Of a DNA stretch of 64,000 nt, positions 34,430 through 45,429 are shown piece by piece. Source of the DNA: Cryptomeria japonica (Eukaryota > Streptophyta > Pinopsida > Cupressales > Cupressaceae); the NCBI RefSeq assembly GCF_030272615.1, contig NC_081413.1, forward strand, positions 337,560,802 through 337,624,801, written 5' to 3'. The notes under the pieces were generated by a model that worked only from the letters and a program-made list of their open reading frames with translations, was not told the DNA's origin and searched no databases. The translations under genes were made by a program, and so were the position numbers. Position 1 is the first letter of the stretch. Every line of letters starts with the position of its first letter.

Positions 34430-35363
34430 TGCTTAGCATATCAATCATTCTTATCAGATCTATCATGCCTTTCAAATTTATCATGCTTATCATATCTAGA
34501 CATTCTTTTAGGGCACCCAGAAGAAAAATGTCCTATCTTATTACAAGAGAAACATTTCAAAGGTAACTTTCCATCATACTTACCAACTCCTTTAGGAAAT
34601 CTTCAAGAAATAAGTGCTTCAAGCTCATCCAACTCTCTTTCTTGTTCTTCCATCTCTCTCATCTCTCTTTCATATCTAGAAACCCTAGATAAAATCTCTC
34701 CCGGATCATACTTCTGTTTCCCAGATACAGAGGATTTAAATGCAGTCTCAAATTTACCATATGTTTCTCCAAATTCACTCGACTGAATTGTAACAAGCTT
34801 ACCAGCCTGGCATATCTCTTGTCACAGTAGTCACACTTCAGATCTCATCAATAGCAACAACTTTATCTTTGTAAGAAGAAGGCAAAGATCTCAACACCTT
34901 AGCAACAATCTCATCTTCTTTAAGAGTTCCACTGACACATCTGATAATCATAACAAGTTCATTCACCTTAGCCATAAAGGATGTTATATTCTCATCTTCT
35001 CCCATCTTTAATGTCTCATATTTTCCTTTCAAACTTTGCAACTTAGCAACTTTAACTTGTGAATCTCCTTCATACAACATTTCTAATTTTTTTTCAGATC
35101 TCATGTGTAGTCGTCAAACCCATCACATTAGTCATCTTTGAATCAGTCAAGGCACTCAACAATGATTCCTTAGCTCTTATGTTGTGTTCAGCTTCCTTGA
35201 TTTCATCAGCAGTAACCAGTCCATTTAGAGGAACATTTTAGACATTCTTTGTAATCTTCCAATAATCTTCTCCAAGACACTCAGATGAACTTCCATTTGA
35301 TCCTTCCAAATAGTTTAATTATTTCCATCAAATCTAGGACTCTCCTTAAACACATAGGTTGCC
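34430..35363 (-). pseudogene. E1 gag
   Basis: Begins near 35363 (MATYVFKESPRFDG...), with a WKDQMEVHL segment and several stops, then an intact stretch 35104-34838 containing LEMLYEGDSQVKVAKL, YETLKMGEDENI and VLRSLPSSYK, typical of the UBN2-type Copia capsid. A knuckle CNKIGHFSSGCPKR is at about 34550-34500, followed by a tandem HDK/YDK-rich stretch. E2 has the same layout. Confidence 0.75.
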
Positions 35364-35406
35364 ATCCTGGATCTCCTGAAGTGGTTAAGCTTCTTCTGGA
35401 GGATCT

Positions 35407-35419
35407 AGCTTTGATACCA
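35407..35419 (-). promoter_or_regulatory. Primer binding site of E1
   Basis: Plus-strand AGCTTTGATACCA is the reverse complement of TGGTATCAAAGCT, 2 bp from the shared LTR. A Met-tRNA-type Copia site. Confidence 0.85.
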
Positions 35420-35421
35420 CT

Positions 35422-35618
35422 TGTTGGCAACATCAAGGAAAGAAAATTGAGAGTGGGGGGTGAATCAATTTTCAACAGACCATACAAATTAAGCACAATT
35501 ATCTGCAACACCAAAAAAACAAGATCACCAAAACAATTCTTTTCAACATCAAAACAATCCTCTGTAACACCAAAACATAGGAACATGTTGACATCAATGA
35601 CAACAAAAATATCCAACA
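35422..35618 (-). repeat. Short LTR shared by E1 and E2
   Basis: TGTTGGCAAC...ATCCAACA, only 197 bp, against 1335 bp for the complete LTR at 49877-51211. Its two ends match both ends of the long LTR; the middle is missing. It has a primer site on its left (E1) and a polypurine tract on its right (E2), so it served both elements. Confidence 0.85.
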
Positions 35619-35645
35619 ATATCCCCCTTTGGGATTGATGGCAAC
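35619..35645 (-). promoter_or_regulatory. Polypurine tract of E2
   Basis: The minus-strand word TGCCATCAATCCCAAAG followed by GGGGATAT adjoins the shared LTR; it resembles the tracts of D and F. Confidence 0.8.
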
Positions 35646-35943
35646 ATATGAATGTGAAAAAAAATGAATGCAAAGGAATAAATCAACACCAACAAACTCC
35701 AACAAATTCCCCCTAAGATAATGCACACAAAGCTCCAAAGATAAGGTAGTTTTTCACATGCGTCTCTCCCCCTTTAACAACAATGCCAAAGATATAAATA
35801 GATGAAGCTTCTCTCACCAAACCAGATAAAATCTAACTCTAAACCACACACTAACTACTCTATCTGAGTAGTAGCATCAACTCACCAACCCAAATAAGAA
35901 GATAAGACTATGAAGTCCATCGGATTGATGCATCTTAATGCAC

Positions 35944-37610
35944 CTACTTCTCATTAGGAGGGGCAAAGACCCCTAACTTGTTTCTCAAATACACAACTGT
36001 ATTTGTAGGCAAAGGCTTAGTGAAAATATCTGCAATATAATCCTTTGTAGATACATAATCCAGTTTTACTTCTTCATCACTGACTTTATCCCTTAAAAAG
36101 TGATACTTAATTGATATATGCTTTGTTTTAGAGTGCAGTACCAAATTCTTGGAAATATTAATAGCACTTGAATTGTCATAGTAAATAACAATAGGCTCAT
36201 CATACACAACTCTAATGTCTTTTAACATCTACTTCATCCAAACTACCTGAGTACAATTGCTAGTGTCAACAATGTATTCAACTTTAGCAGTAGATAGAGA
36301 TATAGCATCTTGTTTCTTACTTTCCCATGAAACCAACTTCTTCCTCAAAAAGAAAGCTCCAACAATAGTTCTCTTTTGGTCATCTACATCACTTGCCCAA
36401 TCAAAATTAGTATAGACACATAACATGAAATCATCATACTTTGGATACCACAACCCATAGTCAACAGTCCCCTTCAAATATATAAAAATCCCCTTCATAG
36501 TAGTAACATGAGTCTCTTTAAGATCAACTTGAAATCTGGCACGAAGACATACAACATGCATAATATTCAGTCTAGTCCAAGTTAGGTATAACACTCCACC
36601 AACCATAGATATGTACAAGGTTTGATTAACTTTTTGAGATTCATCATTCTTAGACAAATTGTATCTAGACACCATAGGAGTTCCAATAGGTTTAGAATGA
36701 TCTAACCCAAACTTCTTCAGTTCCTTCACATACTTAAATTGAGAAATGAAAATAACTTTACCGATCTGTGTAATCTGCAATCCTAAGAAGAATTTCATCT
36801 CACCTATCATATATATCTCAAATTTATTTTGCATATCATTAGCAAACTTCATAATCAAATCATCATCTCCTCCAAAAATAATGTCATTAACAAACACTTC
36901 AACAATCAAAATGTTATCATTCTCAACCTTAAAGTATAAGTTACTGTTAGCGGTACCTTTACAAAATCCCAAATTCATCAAATAATTATCTAATATAGAA
37001 TACCAAGCTCTAGGGGCTTTCTTTAGTCCATATAGTGCTTTCTTCAATATGCATACCATGTCTCCTTAATCTAATAATGAAAATTCTTCTGGTTTCCCAA
37101 TGTAGACTTCTTCCTCAAGATCACCATTCAAAAAGGCTGACTTGACATCCATATGATATACCTTGAAATTATTGTAAGCAACATATGCAAGCAACAATCT
37201 AATAATTTCAATTGTATTTACATGAGAAAAAGTTTCTTTATAATCAATACCTTCCATATAAGAGAATACCTTACATACCAATATTGCTTTGTTTCTTACC
37301 ACTTCACCAACTTCATTTAGTTTATTCTGGAGCACCCATTTAGTACTATCACATTCTTGTTTTTAGGTCTCAGAACAAGCTCCCAAGTGTTATTCTTCTC
37401 AATCCAATTTAACTCTTCCTCTGTAGCTTTTATCCAGTTCTCATCCTTACATGCTTCACCAACATCTTTAGGTTCATTCTTAGAAATCAGACATATCTCT
37501 TCAGCAACAAGTCTTCTTCTAGTTATCACACCTTTGTTCTTATCACCAATAATCTGATTCTCAAAATGATTCAATTTCACATACCTCAGAGTCTTCGAAA
37601 TGGTCTAATT
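35944..37610 (-). pseudogene. E2 reverse transcriptase and RNase H
   Basis: Minus strand. From 37580: NHFENQIIGDKNKGV, NTWELVLRPKNKNVI, frame change near 37320, then ARLVCK-like and [18 protein letters not shown]-like blocks (37335-37066). After another stop come ILKKALYGLKKAPRAWY and the catalytic FVNDIIFGG (about 36905-36879), in which the first Asp of VDD has become Asn. RNase H continues to 36229 and ends in the frame 36228-35944 (YYDNSSAINIS, DIFTKPLP, stop). A single stop separates the last two frames, so this is the best-kept pol segment of E2, but it is probably inactive. Confidence 0.85.
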
Positions 37611-37625
37611 CATAGGCTCTTTAAC

Positions 37626-39278
37626 TATTGGCATTTGGCATAACTAATATAGATCAGGTGATGCGATTGAAGTTGGATTTCTACATAGGTAAAGGATAGA
37701 AGTCTATTTGTGATGAAGAGATTGAGATTCTATGAATCAATGACATGATCAGTTATTTGTTTTTGTCATTGCTGGAAATTGGTGTTCTTGATGTTCCTGA
37801 TATTTTGTTTTGTCATCTAAGTGATTTGGTTTACCAGACGATAGGATTTACCGACAGTGAGCTAAAGTCTGTGAAATAGGACTTTAACCAGTAAAGAAAA
37901 ATTATTCTAATTGTCGATTGGTGATGATTAGTGATTTGCAGTTTGGATGGTATGGAAAGATGTATATGACTGGAATTGGAACTTGTGATGATTACCAAAA
38001 GGCATGTTTCAAATTTCTGATGAAGTTTTGCTAAGGTTTTAGTAGGGTTTAAGGACCGATGAAGAAATCATCTAACCGATAATAATTTTTTTTTACGGTG
38101 ATCGACAACAAATCTACATGAAGTTGGTAACACGACACAACCCACATGAAGGATTTGATAGCTGTTTTGGCATGATTCAAGGAAGATTTTCTTGGGAATC
38201 AGTGAAACGCTTAGTAGAGTGTGTTGAGGATACAGATCAGATTTTTTGTGATGGGTTAAGATCAACCAATGGTTGATATTGCATTGTAATTTATTGAAAT
38301 GATCTGTATAATGATTTATGATGATCTCTTGTGATCTAATTGTAAACTCATGATGTAATTAGGTTTTGTGGCCGACCTAGTTGAGATGGCTATTTATGTT
38401 GACACATTTGATGTTTATTATGTCAGTGGTCTTAGAGAATGTGTTAATTCATCCAAGTGAAGTGTGAGATCTTCATGAGAGTTGTAGAGTGTTGTGTATA
38501 ATTGGATCTGATCAAGCAAGAAGAGAAGTGCAAGTAAACATATCATTTTATTACCGTTGTTCCCTAATAGTTGCAACATGTTAAATCCCTTAATTGGGTA
38601 GGTTCTAACAGGCCTTAAAAATTTAAGTCCCCTAACAGGGTAGCTCTGAAAAGAGTATTTAATCCTGTCATGAGGTTGATCCTAATAGATCATCAAGCTC
38701 CTAACTAGGCTGCAAGGCAAATCCCCAAACTAGGTGACTCCTAATAGGGTCTACTCCTAACCGAGCGTATTGTAAGATCCTAATAGGGCGTACTTCAAAA
38801 GAGTACAAATATTTGTGGGTGCCAATTCCCACCGTGGTTTTTCCCTATTTGGGTTTCCATGTCAAAAACTTATGGTGTTCATGTGTGGAATGATTTTCAT
38901 GTGATTTTCTTGCTTATATTTCATTTCATGCATTATTTTTGAGACACCAGTTATGATGTTTTATCAGAAGTTTATCAAAGGTTACTGGTACTGATAAGAA
39001 GTTGTTTGAGAAAGTATTTGATCTTATTGATAAGGTTAATGAGTTGGTAAATGATAAAGTTTATATGATTGCTTTGGTGGTGAAAGTATTGGTAATTGAA
39101 TTGATTAATGTGTTAAGAAAATCTGATAAAGAGGTTATTAGAGCTAATTACAAAAGTTGAGATATTTGTTAAATGGTTTAAGATCTAAGATAAGTTTTAT
39201 TTTGAGTTAAAGTTTGAATTGGTCTTAATACTGATTCACCCCCCTCTTAGTATTAACCAGATCCTCATAGGATTAACA
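37626..39278. mobile_element. Solo LTR inserted in E2
   Basis: A 1.65-kb LTR-like sequence starts TATTGGCATTTGGC (probably a decayed TG start) and ends GGATTAACA. It is flanked by ttaac (37621-37625) and tgaac (39279-39283). Near its end it has CTGATTCACCCCCCTCTTAG and, further in, the words TTCCCACCGTGG / TTTCCATGTC common to the Copia LTRs here. No primer site follows, so it is a solo LTR. By the C-run word it is in plus orientation. No gene is seen. Confidence 0.75.
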
Positions 39279-39280
39279 TG

Positions 39281-39295
39281 AACTTCTTCACAACC
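39281..39295 (+). repeat. LINE target-site duplication, left copy
   Basis: AACTTCTTCACAACC here and AACTTCTTCACCACC at 47314-47328 flank the LINE (14 of 15 bases match). E1 has the uninterrupted version (GATCTTCTTCACCGAC near 32920). Confidence 0.8.
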
Positions 39296-39328
39296 TCAAG
39301 AACACAAGAGAAGCAACTATTATGAGCA

Positions 39329-40947
39329 TTGGAAAGCAATGGTTCTCAGAGTAGGGTTTCAGGTGATGCTCCTTTGGTCCCTGGTGGATCCCATCCAGGT
39401 TCACAGGGAGCTAGTTCGAGATCCCCAAGATTTGCTGATACTAAGTACAACCAGGGTGATGCAAACTTTGAAGATGGTGGGGACCAAAAAATGGGTTTTT
39501 TAGGTGGACCCAGGGGACAGAGATTCATTGGGGGTTTCCCTATTGGATGATCCTCATGATTTTTCTTCATCACGAGCTTCTCAAGTTCATATCATGAGGG
39601 CCACGAAATGAGATTTTTTAACAGGTGCCACAAATAGTCTTTGGGCTTCTTTATTTAAGGTTAAGCTAATTGTAAAGTCCTCTTTCCCACCTGTATCTAT
39701 TATTTGTGATAAGGCTAGTGGAACGGTTGCTTTATTCTCCCTGACCGGGTGATTGACCACAACGTTGTTGTTATGGCACTCATCCTTGTTGGAAATTTCA
39801 CTGGGCCTAGACCTGATATTGACTCAGTGAGGATCTTTGTTAGTTGAAGGTGGAAGATCAAAGGGAAAGTTGAGGTTTTGGCTCTCCCTCATATTGTTTT
39901 CTCCTTTGCATTCTCATGCGTTGAGGATATCATGACTATTCTTTGTGGTGGCCCATGGATTATGGGGAGGTCCTCCTTAACCCTTAAGAAGTAGAGTCCG
40001 AATATGGATATTTTTTATGCCTTTTTTGAAACCATTCCTATATGGGTCAAGATGCCAAGGCTTCCTCTAGAATATTGGCATGAAGATATTTTTAACGACA
40101 TTGCTGGAGTGTTTGGTGAACTTCTATCCATTGATCCTATGATGGTTGCTAGGAAAAGAATGGTCTATGCCAAGATTTGTGTGGGGGTATCTATATCTAA
40201 GGATTTTTCTTCATTGGTGGAGTTAGTGTCAAAGTTGGGAACGCTAGTTCAAACTATTGAGTTTGAATCATTACCTTTTGTTTGCTTCTTGTGTGAAAAG
40301 TCGGGCCATCGGGCAAAGAAATGCCCTCAGAACACCAAGATAGATCCTAATAAAGGACCTATCATCTGGAAACCCAAAATAAGAAGGATTATTTTGTGCA
40401 CCCAAAAGGGCCTGATGGGAGCCACAAAACCAATAAGATAAATGTTGTTCAACATGGCCAGAATGGCGAGGTGAAAGAAATAGGCCAAGAGGAAGATAGC
40501 AAAGAAAGTATTCATGGTGATCAAAACCTTGATGCCAAGGACATAGATCCGAAGATCACGTCTGAGGAGGGTCATGCTCAGGTTGTAGAGGAGATAACTA
40601 AGGAGAATGCGATCATTGAAAAGGGAGAAGAACATGTTTTGGTTGAGGATTTGGAGGAGGGAGAACTTCCTCTGAACCCCCATAGATTCAAGGATATGGA
40701 AGAATGTTCCTTTAAATATTGGCAAACTTCTCTAGTTCTTGGATCATCATTTGGTATTCTTGACCTCAATGATCTAAAGAAGACCTTGGAGGATGACTCT
40801 TCTTCACAATATTCCACCTATGACTTCCTTGATTTTGATCTGAATATTATTATTTCAGATACCCTACAGTCCCCGAAGGTTGATAGTGCTATGGGTTTAG
40901 AGGGAATTGAATTTTATGAAGAAATGAGCTACACTAAGGTGGTGTAA
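39329..40947 (+). pseudogene. LINE ORF1 (DUF4283 and CCHC zinc knuckle)
   Basis: The start is uncertain, since no good ATG is in frame with the first segment. After a broken stretch (39550-39780) the DUF4283 region reads VGNFTGPRPDIDSVRIF, then KGKVEVLALPHIVFSFAFSC and LCGGPWIMGRSSLTL, with stops near 39843 and 39991. It continues through 40004-40441 (PIWVKMPRLPLEYWHEDIF). A knuckle CFLCEKSGHRAKKC sits at about 40282-40323. An acidic tail lies in another frame (40396-40947). ORF1 is expected to bind LINE RNA. Confidence 0.8.
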
Positions 40948-41138
40948 AAGAGAAAGAAGTCTCAACATAAGCTTGGAGTTAAAGCTTGCAATAGAGGGAA
41001 GATAGACTGTGGTGGGCCACCTTGAAGTGTAGGCAGAAAATCTAACATATGGCAAAGAGTGCAGGAGTGCATACAGAACATAGTGGATGGATCATAGAAA
41101 ATGATCCATGATAGTCTATTTAATTCTCCTCATAAGAA

Positions 41139-44100
41139 GTGAAGATCCTATCTTGGAATATTAGAGGTCTTAACGATAGTCATAAACAAGACATTGTCCA
41201 TAATATTGTTAGGGATCATAGACCAGATATTTTACTTATTCAAGAAATTAAAATGTCGAAAGATAAGGTGGATAAAATTAAGTTCTCTAAATTTGGTGAA
41301 TCTCAAGGGAGAAGCTCTGATGGGGCTTCTGGGAGAGTTGCTACTCTTTGGAATACTAAGTTTATTCATGACATTCCTATCTGTCATGATAGTAACCATG
41401 TAGCTACTTTATTTAGACATTCAAGGGATGGGTTCTCTTGGATCCTATCCAATGTGTATGCTCCCAATAATAAAGTTTGTAGGAGGAAATTCCAGCTAAA
41501 GCTCTCTTCTTTTAGTAGTCGTTATCCCAATACTCTTTGGCTAATAATGGGGGATTTTAATACCCCTCTCATGGAAGCTGGGAAATTTGGGGGATCCTAG
41601 ATATAGATTGATAGCAAATTGGACTTAGTTGACTTCATCAATGGTCATGGTTTGGTTGACTTGGATTTATCTGGAGCTTCTTTCACTTGGTCCAATCGTC
41701 ATGTTGGAACTGACCCGATTCAAGTTAGGATTGATAGGGCCTTGATTTTTGTTGAGTGGATCCAACATTATATTTGTTCTCTGAATTCTATGGTTAGAAT
41801 TGGATCTAACCACTTTCCTATATGTCTGATGGCTGAGCCTAAAAATGGTTTGTGAAGGAGGTTTCCATTTAGATTTGAGAAAATGTGGCTCTCCCACTCA
41901 AACCTTTCCAGTGGCATGAAGGATTGGTGGAATCTTGAAGTGAATGGTTCTCCTATGTTCTGGGTTGCTAAAAAGTTAAGGCATGTTAAGGAGAGGGTTA
42001 AAAAGTGGAATAGAGAAGTGTTTGGGGACATATTTGTTCAGAAATCTTCTATTCAGGAGGAGTTGGTCCTAATCCAGGATAAAGTCCAAAATGAAGGATA
42101 TGTGAATGACAATTTTTCTAAGGAAAGTGAGGTTCTATCCAAATACCACAATATTATAGTTCGAGAAGAGACCTTTTGGAGGTATAGATTGTGAGCCTTA
42201 TGACTCAAGGATGGTGATAAAAACACCAGATTCTTCCACATCTCGACCCTTAAACATAGGGCTGCAAATAGAATTGGCCACCTTGTAAAGAATGGGAGAA
42301 GAATTGATAATGAGGATGAAATAATTGGAGTTGTTGTTGAGTTCTTTTCTGATCTTCTGAAGAAAGATACATTGTTAGACTCGGAGGCTTAGAATATGTT
42401 GGTTGATACTATACCTAAAATCCTATCTGAGAGCCAAAATCATAATCTTGTTGTCATTCCTTCTAAGGAGGAGATTAGGAGTGATGTCTTTTCTTTTGTC
42501 GGTAGTAAAGCTCCAGGCCCTGATGGATTTCCTATGTTTTTGTTTCAACACTTTTGGGATGTGGTAGGAGAAGATGTGTCCAATGCTGTTAAAGAATTTT
42601 TTGGAGCTAGATCTATACTGAAAGAATTGAATGCTACCTTCATTGTTATTATTCCTAAGAAGCAAGGGGTTGATTCTTTGGATGATTTTAGGCTTATTAG
42701 TTTGTGCAAATCCTTCTACAAAATTATCTCCAAGGTCCTTACGTCGAGGATGCTGAGTGTTCTCCCTCTTCTAATCTCCCCTCAACAAAATGGCTTTTTG
42801 TCAACAAGACAAATTCTTGACTCCATCATCACTGTTCATGAAAACATTCATTCACTTTTGGAGGTGAATTATCAAGGTTTTCTTCTGAAATTGGACATTT
42901 CTAAAGCTTATGATAGGGTGGATTGGTGCTTCTTAAAAAAAGTTCTTCAGGATTTTGGTTTCTCTGGCAAGGTCATTAGTTTGATTTGGCAGCTCATTTC
43001 CACCGGCGCTTCTGCTGTTATTGTCAATGGATCGCCATCCCACTTCTTTAGAACTTTGAGGGGTCTTAGGAAGGGTGATCCCATATCACCCATTCTTTTC
43101 ACTATAAGGGCAAGAAAGTTTAGGTAGATTCATTCATAAAAAGTTGTGGAAGGATCCCTAAAAGGTCTCAAGCTATCCTCTGCCAATTTGATTTTCTTTC
43201 ATCAACAATTTGTTGATGACACCATTTTAATGGGTAACTATTTTTTTGGAGAAGCTAGAGTCATCAAATTGATTCTCAACATCTATGAAAAAGCCTCTAG
43301 ATAGATGGTTAATAGAACTAAAAGTTTTATCTATTTTATCAACACCCCTTAGCAGCACCAAATGAAGATTGCTAATATTCTTGGCTGCCTCACTGGTAAG
43401 CTCCCCTCTACTTACCTGGGTCTCCCTCTGGGATCTAAACCTTCTGAGTCCTTCTGGCAATCTTTAATTGATTGATTTAATAGGAAGTTGGTTGGGTGGA
43501 AATGCATCCTTTTGAGTTAAGCTGGTAAAATTCAGCTATTGAAAGCTACTCTTCAGAACCTCCTAGTGTATGCACTCAGTTTGTTCAAAATTCCCTCTAA
43601 ATATGCTAAAATTATTGACAAAATTCAAAAAAGATTCCTTTGGTAAGGGGTTGAGTAAAATAGAAGAATCCCTCTAGTTGTATGGGAGAATGTCTGCAAG
43701 CTAAGGAGATTTGGTGGATTGGGAATTAGAAGCATCAAAACCTTTAATAATTCTCTTATGGCTAAAAAGGTCTAGAGGTCTTATGACTGTAGAAGGGAAT
43801 GAAAAACTTTATGGCACAATAAATATCATTCTAATGTTCTTTCTTTGCATAATTTTTTGAGTTCTTCTCATAGCCCCACTGTATCTCATCTTTGGAATAA
43901 TATCCTCAAGGCTAGGGATGTGGCTAGCTAGGGAGCCTATTGAAAGCTGGTGAATGGAAGAAGAATCCAGTTTTGGGATGATTGTTGGATCGAGAATCAC
44001 TCACTTGCTTGTGATCCTACTTTAGGATCTTTAAGGGATCTTTGTGTGGCTTCTCTTGGCACTATGGTGGATGACTATTGCAAGGAGGGTAAGTGGGTTA

Positions 44101-45362
44101 ATCTTCTTGTTATTAGTCCTTATTTCACCCATTTGTAAATTTTCCTAAATTCTTTTGGTTTGGAGGAAAGTGTGGAAGATGAACTAATTTGGAAATTCAA
44201 TCCCAATGGGAAGTTTTTTGTGGCTTCTGTGGATGTCTGTAATGAACCCCATGTGTCCTAGTGTTCTAAAGTTTGGATTAAGGACCTTTATCCTTAGGTC
44301 AATATGTTTTTTTGGCTCCTCTTTCTTAATTAAATCTTAACTATTGACAATATTGTTAAGAGTGGCTTTTCTATCCCAAATAAATGCTACTTGTTCTTGC
44401 AAGAGGCTGAATCTATGGAACATCTATTTTTACATTTCTCTTACACCTCTGAGATTTGGAGTTTGGTGCTTCAGAAATGGGATCTTTGCTAGACTTTACT
44501 AGGAGCTATTAAGGAGTTCATCCACCAATGGAACCCGCCCTCAAGAAATCCCTTCATAAAAAAACTCTATTTTTTTGTGTTTGATCACATGGTGTAGGGT
44601 TTATGGAATGAACCTAATAATCGTATCTTTAGGAATATCCATCTCCCTTCTGATATTGTCTTCAAGAAAATTTCTAGAGCCATCTCTAATAACCTCTCAG
44701 TGGTTAGCCCCAATGTCCTCTCTCACAGTGGTATCCTTAAGGAGTATGAAGCCAATGTTGTCAAGGACTTGGATTTTGGTCATCATATGGTTACACCTAA
44801 GGTCAATCCTAGGGACACCATTAGTTGGAACTTCCCACCCCAAGGATGGGTTAAAATCAATTTCGATGGCATGGCTAGAGGGAACCTTGGCCAAGTTGGC
44901 TATGGTGGGGTGATACGGGATCACTACGACAACTTCATTTATGCTATTGCTCTACCTCTGGGTAAACAGACTAATAATATTGTTGAAGCCATAGGAGCTT
45001 ATTACAGTTTAAAACTTGCAAAATAGAACAACTGTAAGCTTGTTTGGGTCGACGGGGACTCAAAGAATATTATCAACTACCTAAAGGGAAATTCAACTCC
45101 GGTTTGTAATATTGATATTTGAATGAAAAAAGCTAAAGATATTATTAAAACCTTTGATAAATGCATGTTCGTCCATGTTTACAAACAAGCTAATGTTATT
45201 GCTGACTTCCTTACCAATAGAGGAGTGACGTGTAAAGCCCAACTTTGTTGTACCCATGGCGATAGGTTGGACTCAGAATTTGTGATGCATCTACTCCACA
45301 AGCGAAGTCAAGGGAGTAAATTTAATGATTACCAGTGCGATAATGACTTTGAGTGTTTCTAG
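41139..45362 (+). pseudogene. LINE ORF2 (endonuclease, reverse transcriptase, RNase H)
   Basis: Starts MKILSWNIRGLND at 41139. The AP-like endonuclease shows LLIQEIK, SNVYAPN, MGDFNTP, SFTWSN, RIDRALI and SNHFP; one stop pair is near 41600. Reverse transcriptase (42396-43340) shows GPDGFPMFLFQHFW, IPKKQGVDSLDDFRLISL, KLDISKAYDRVDW, GLRKGDPISPILF and the catalytic FVDDTI (about 43211-43228). A zinc-binding region lies near 44330-44500. RNase H (44850-45230) reads KINFDGMARGN, NNIVEAIGAYYSLKLA, VDGDSKNIINYL and KQANVIADFL. Many stops. The endonuclease nicks the target and the reverse transcriptase primes from the nick. Confidence 0.85.
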
Positions 45363-45429
45363 AATTGCTAATACCTTCTATTCTGAGAGAGGTGGCTAGA
45401 GAGGACATAAGAATCAATGCAAATTTATT

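Larger units (their letters stand above)
15784..35618 (-). mobile_element. Element E1: minus-strand Ty1/copia retrotransposon (body)
   Basis: Read on the minus strand, the order is LTR (35618-35422), primer site, gag, protease, integrase, reverse transcriptase, RNase H, polypurine tract, LTR (16523 leftward, continuing at 172-1 and out of the window). The gene order integrase before reverse transcriptase defines Copia. The RNase H part is split by element D at 17252-31587, with the target duplication agata. All frames are broken. Its 5' LTR is shared with E2. Confidence 0.85.
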
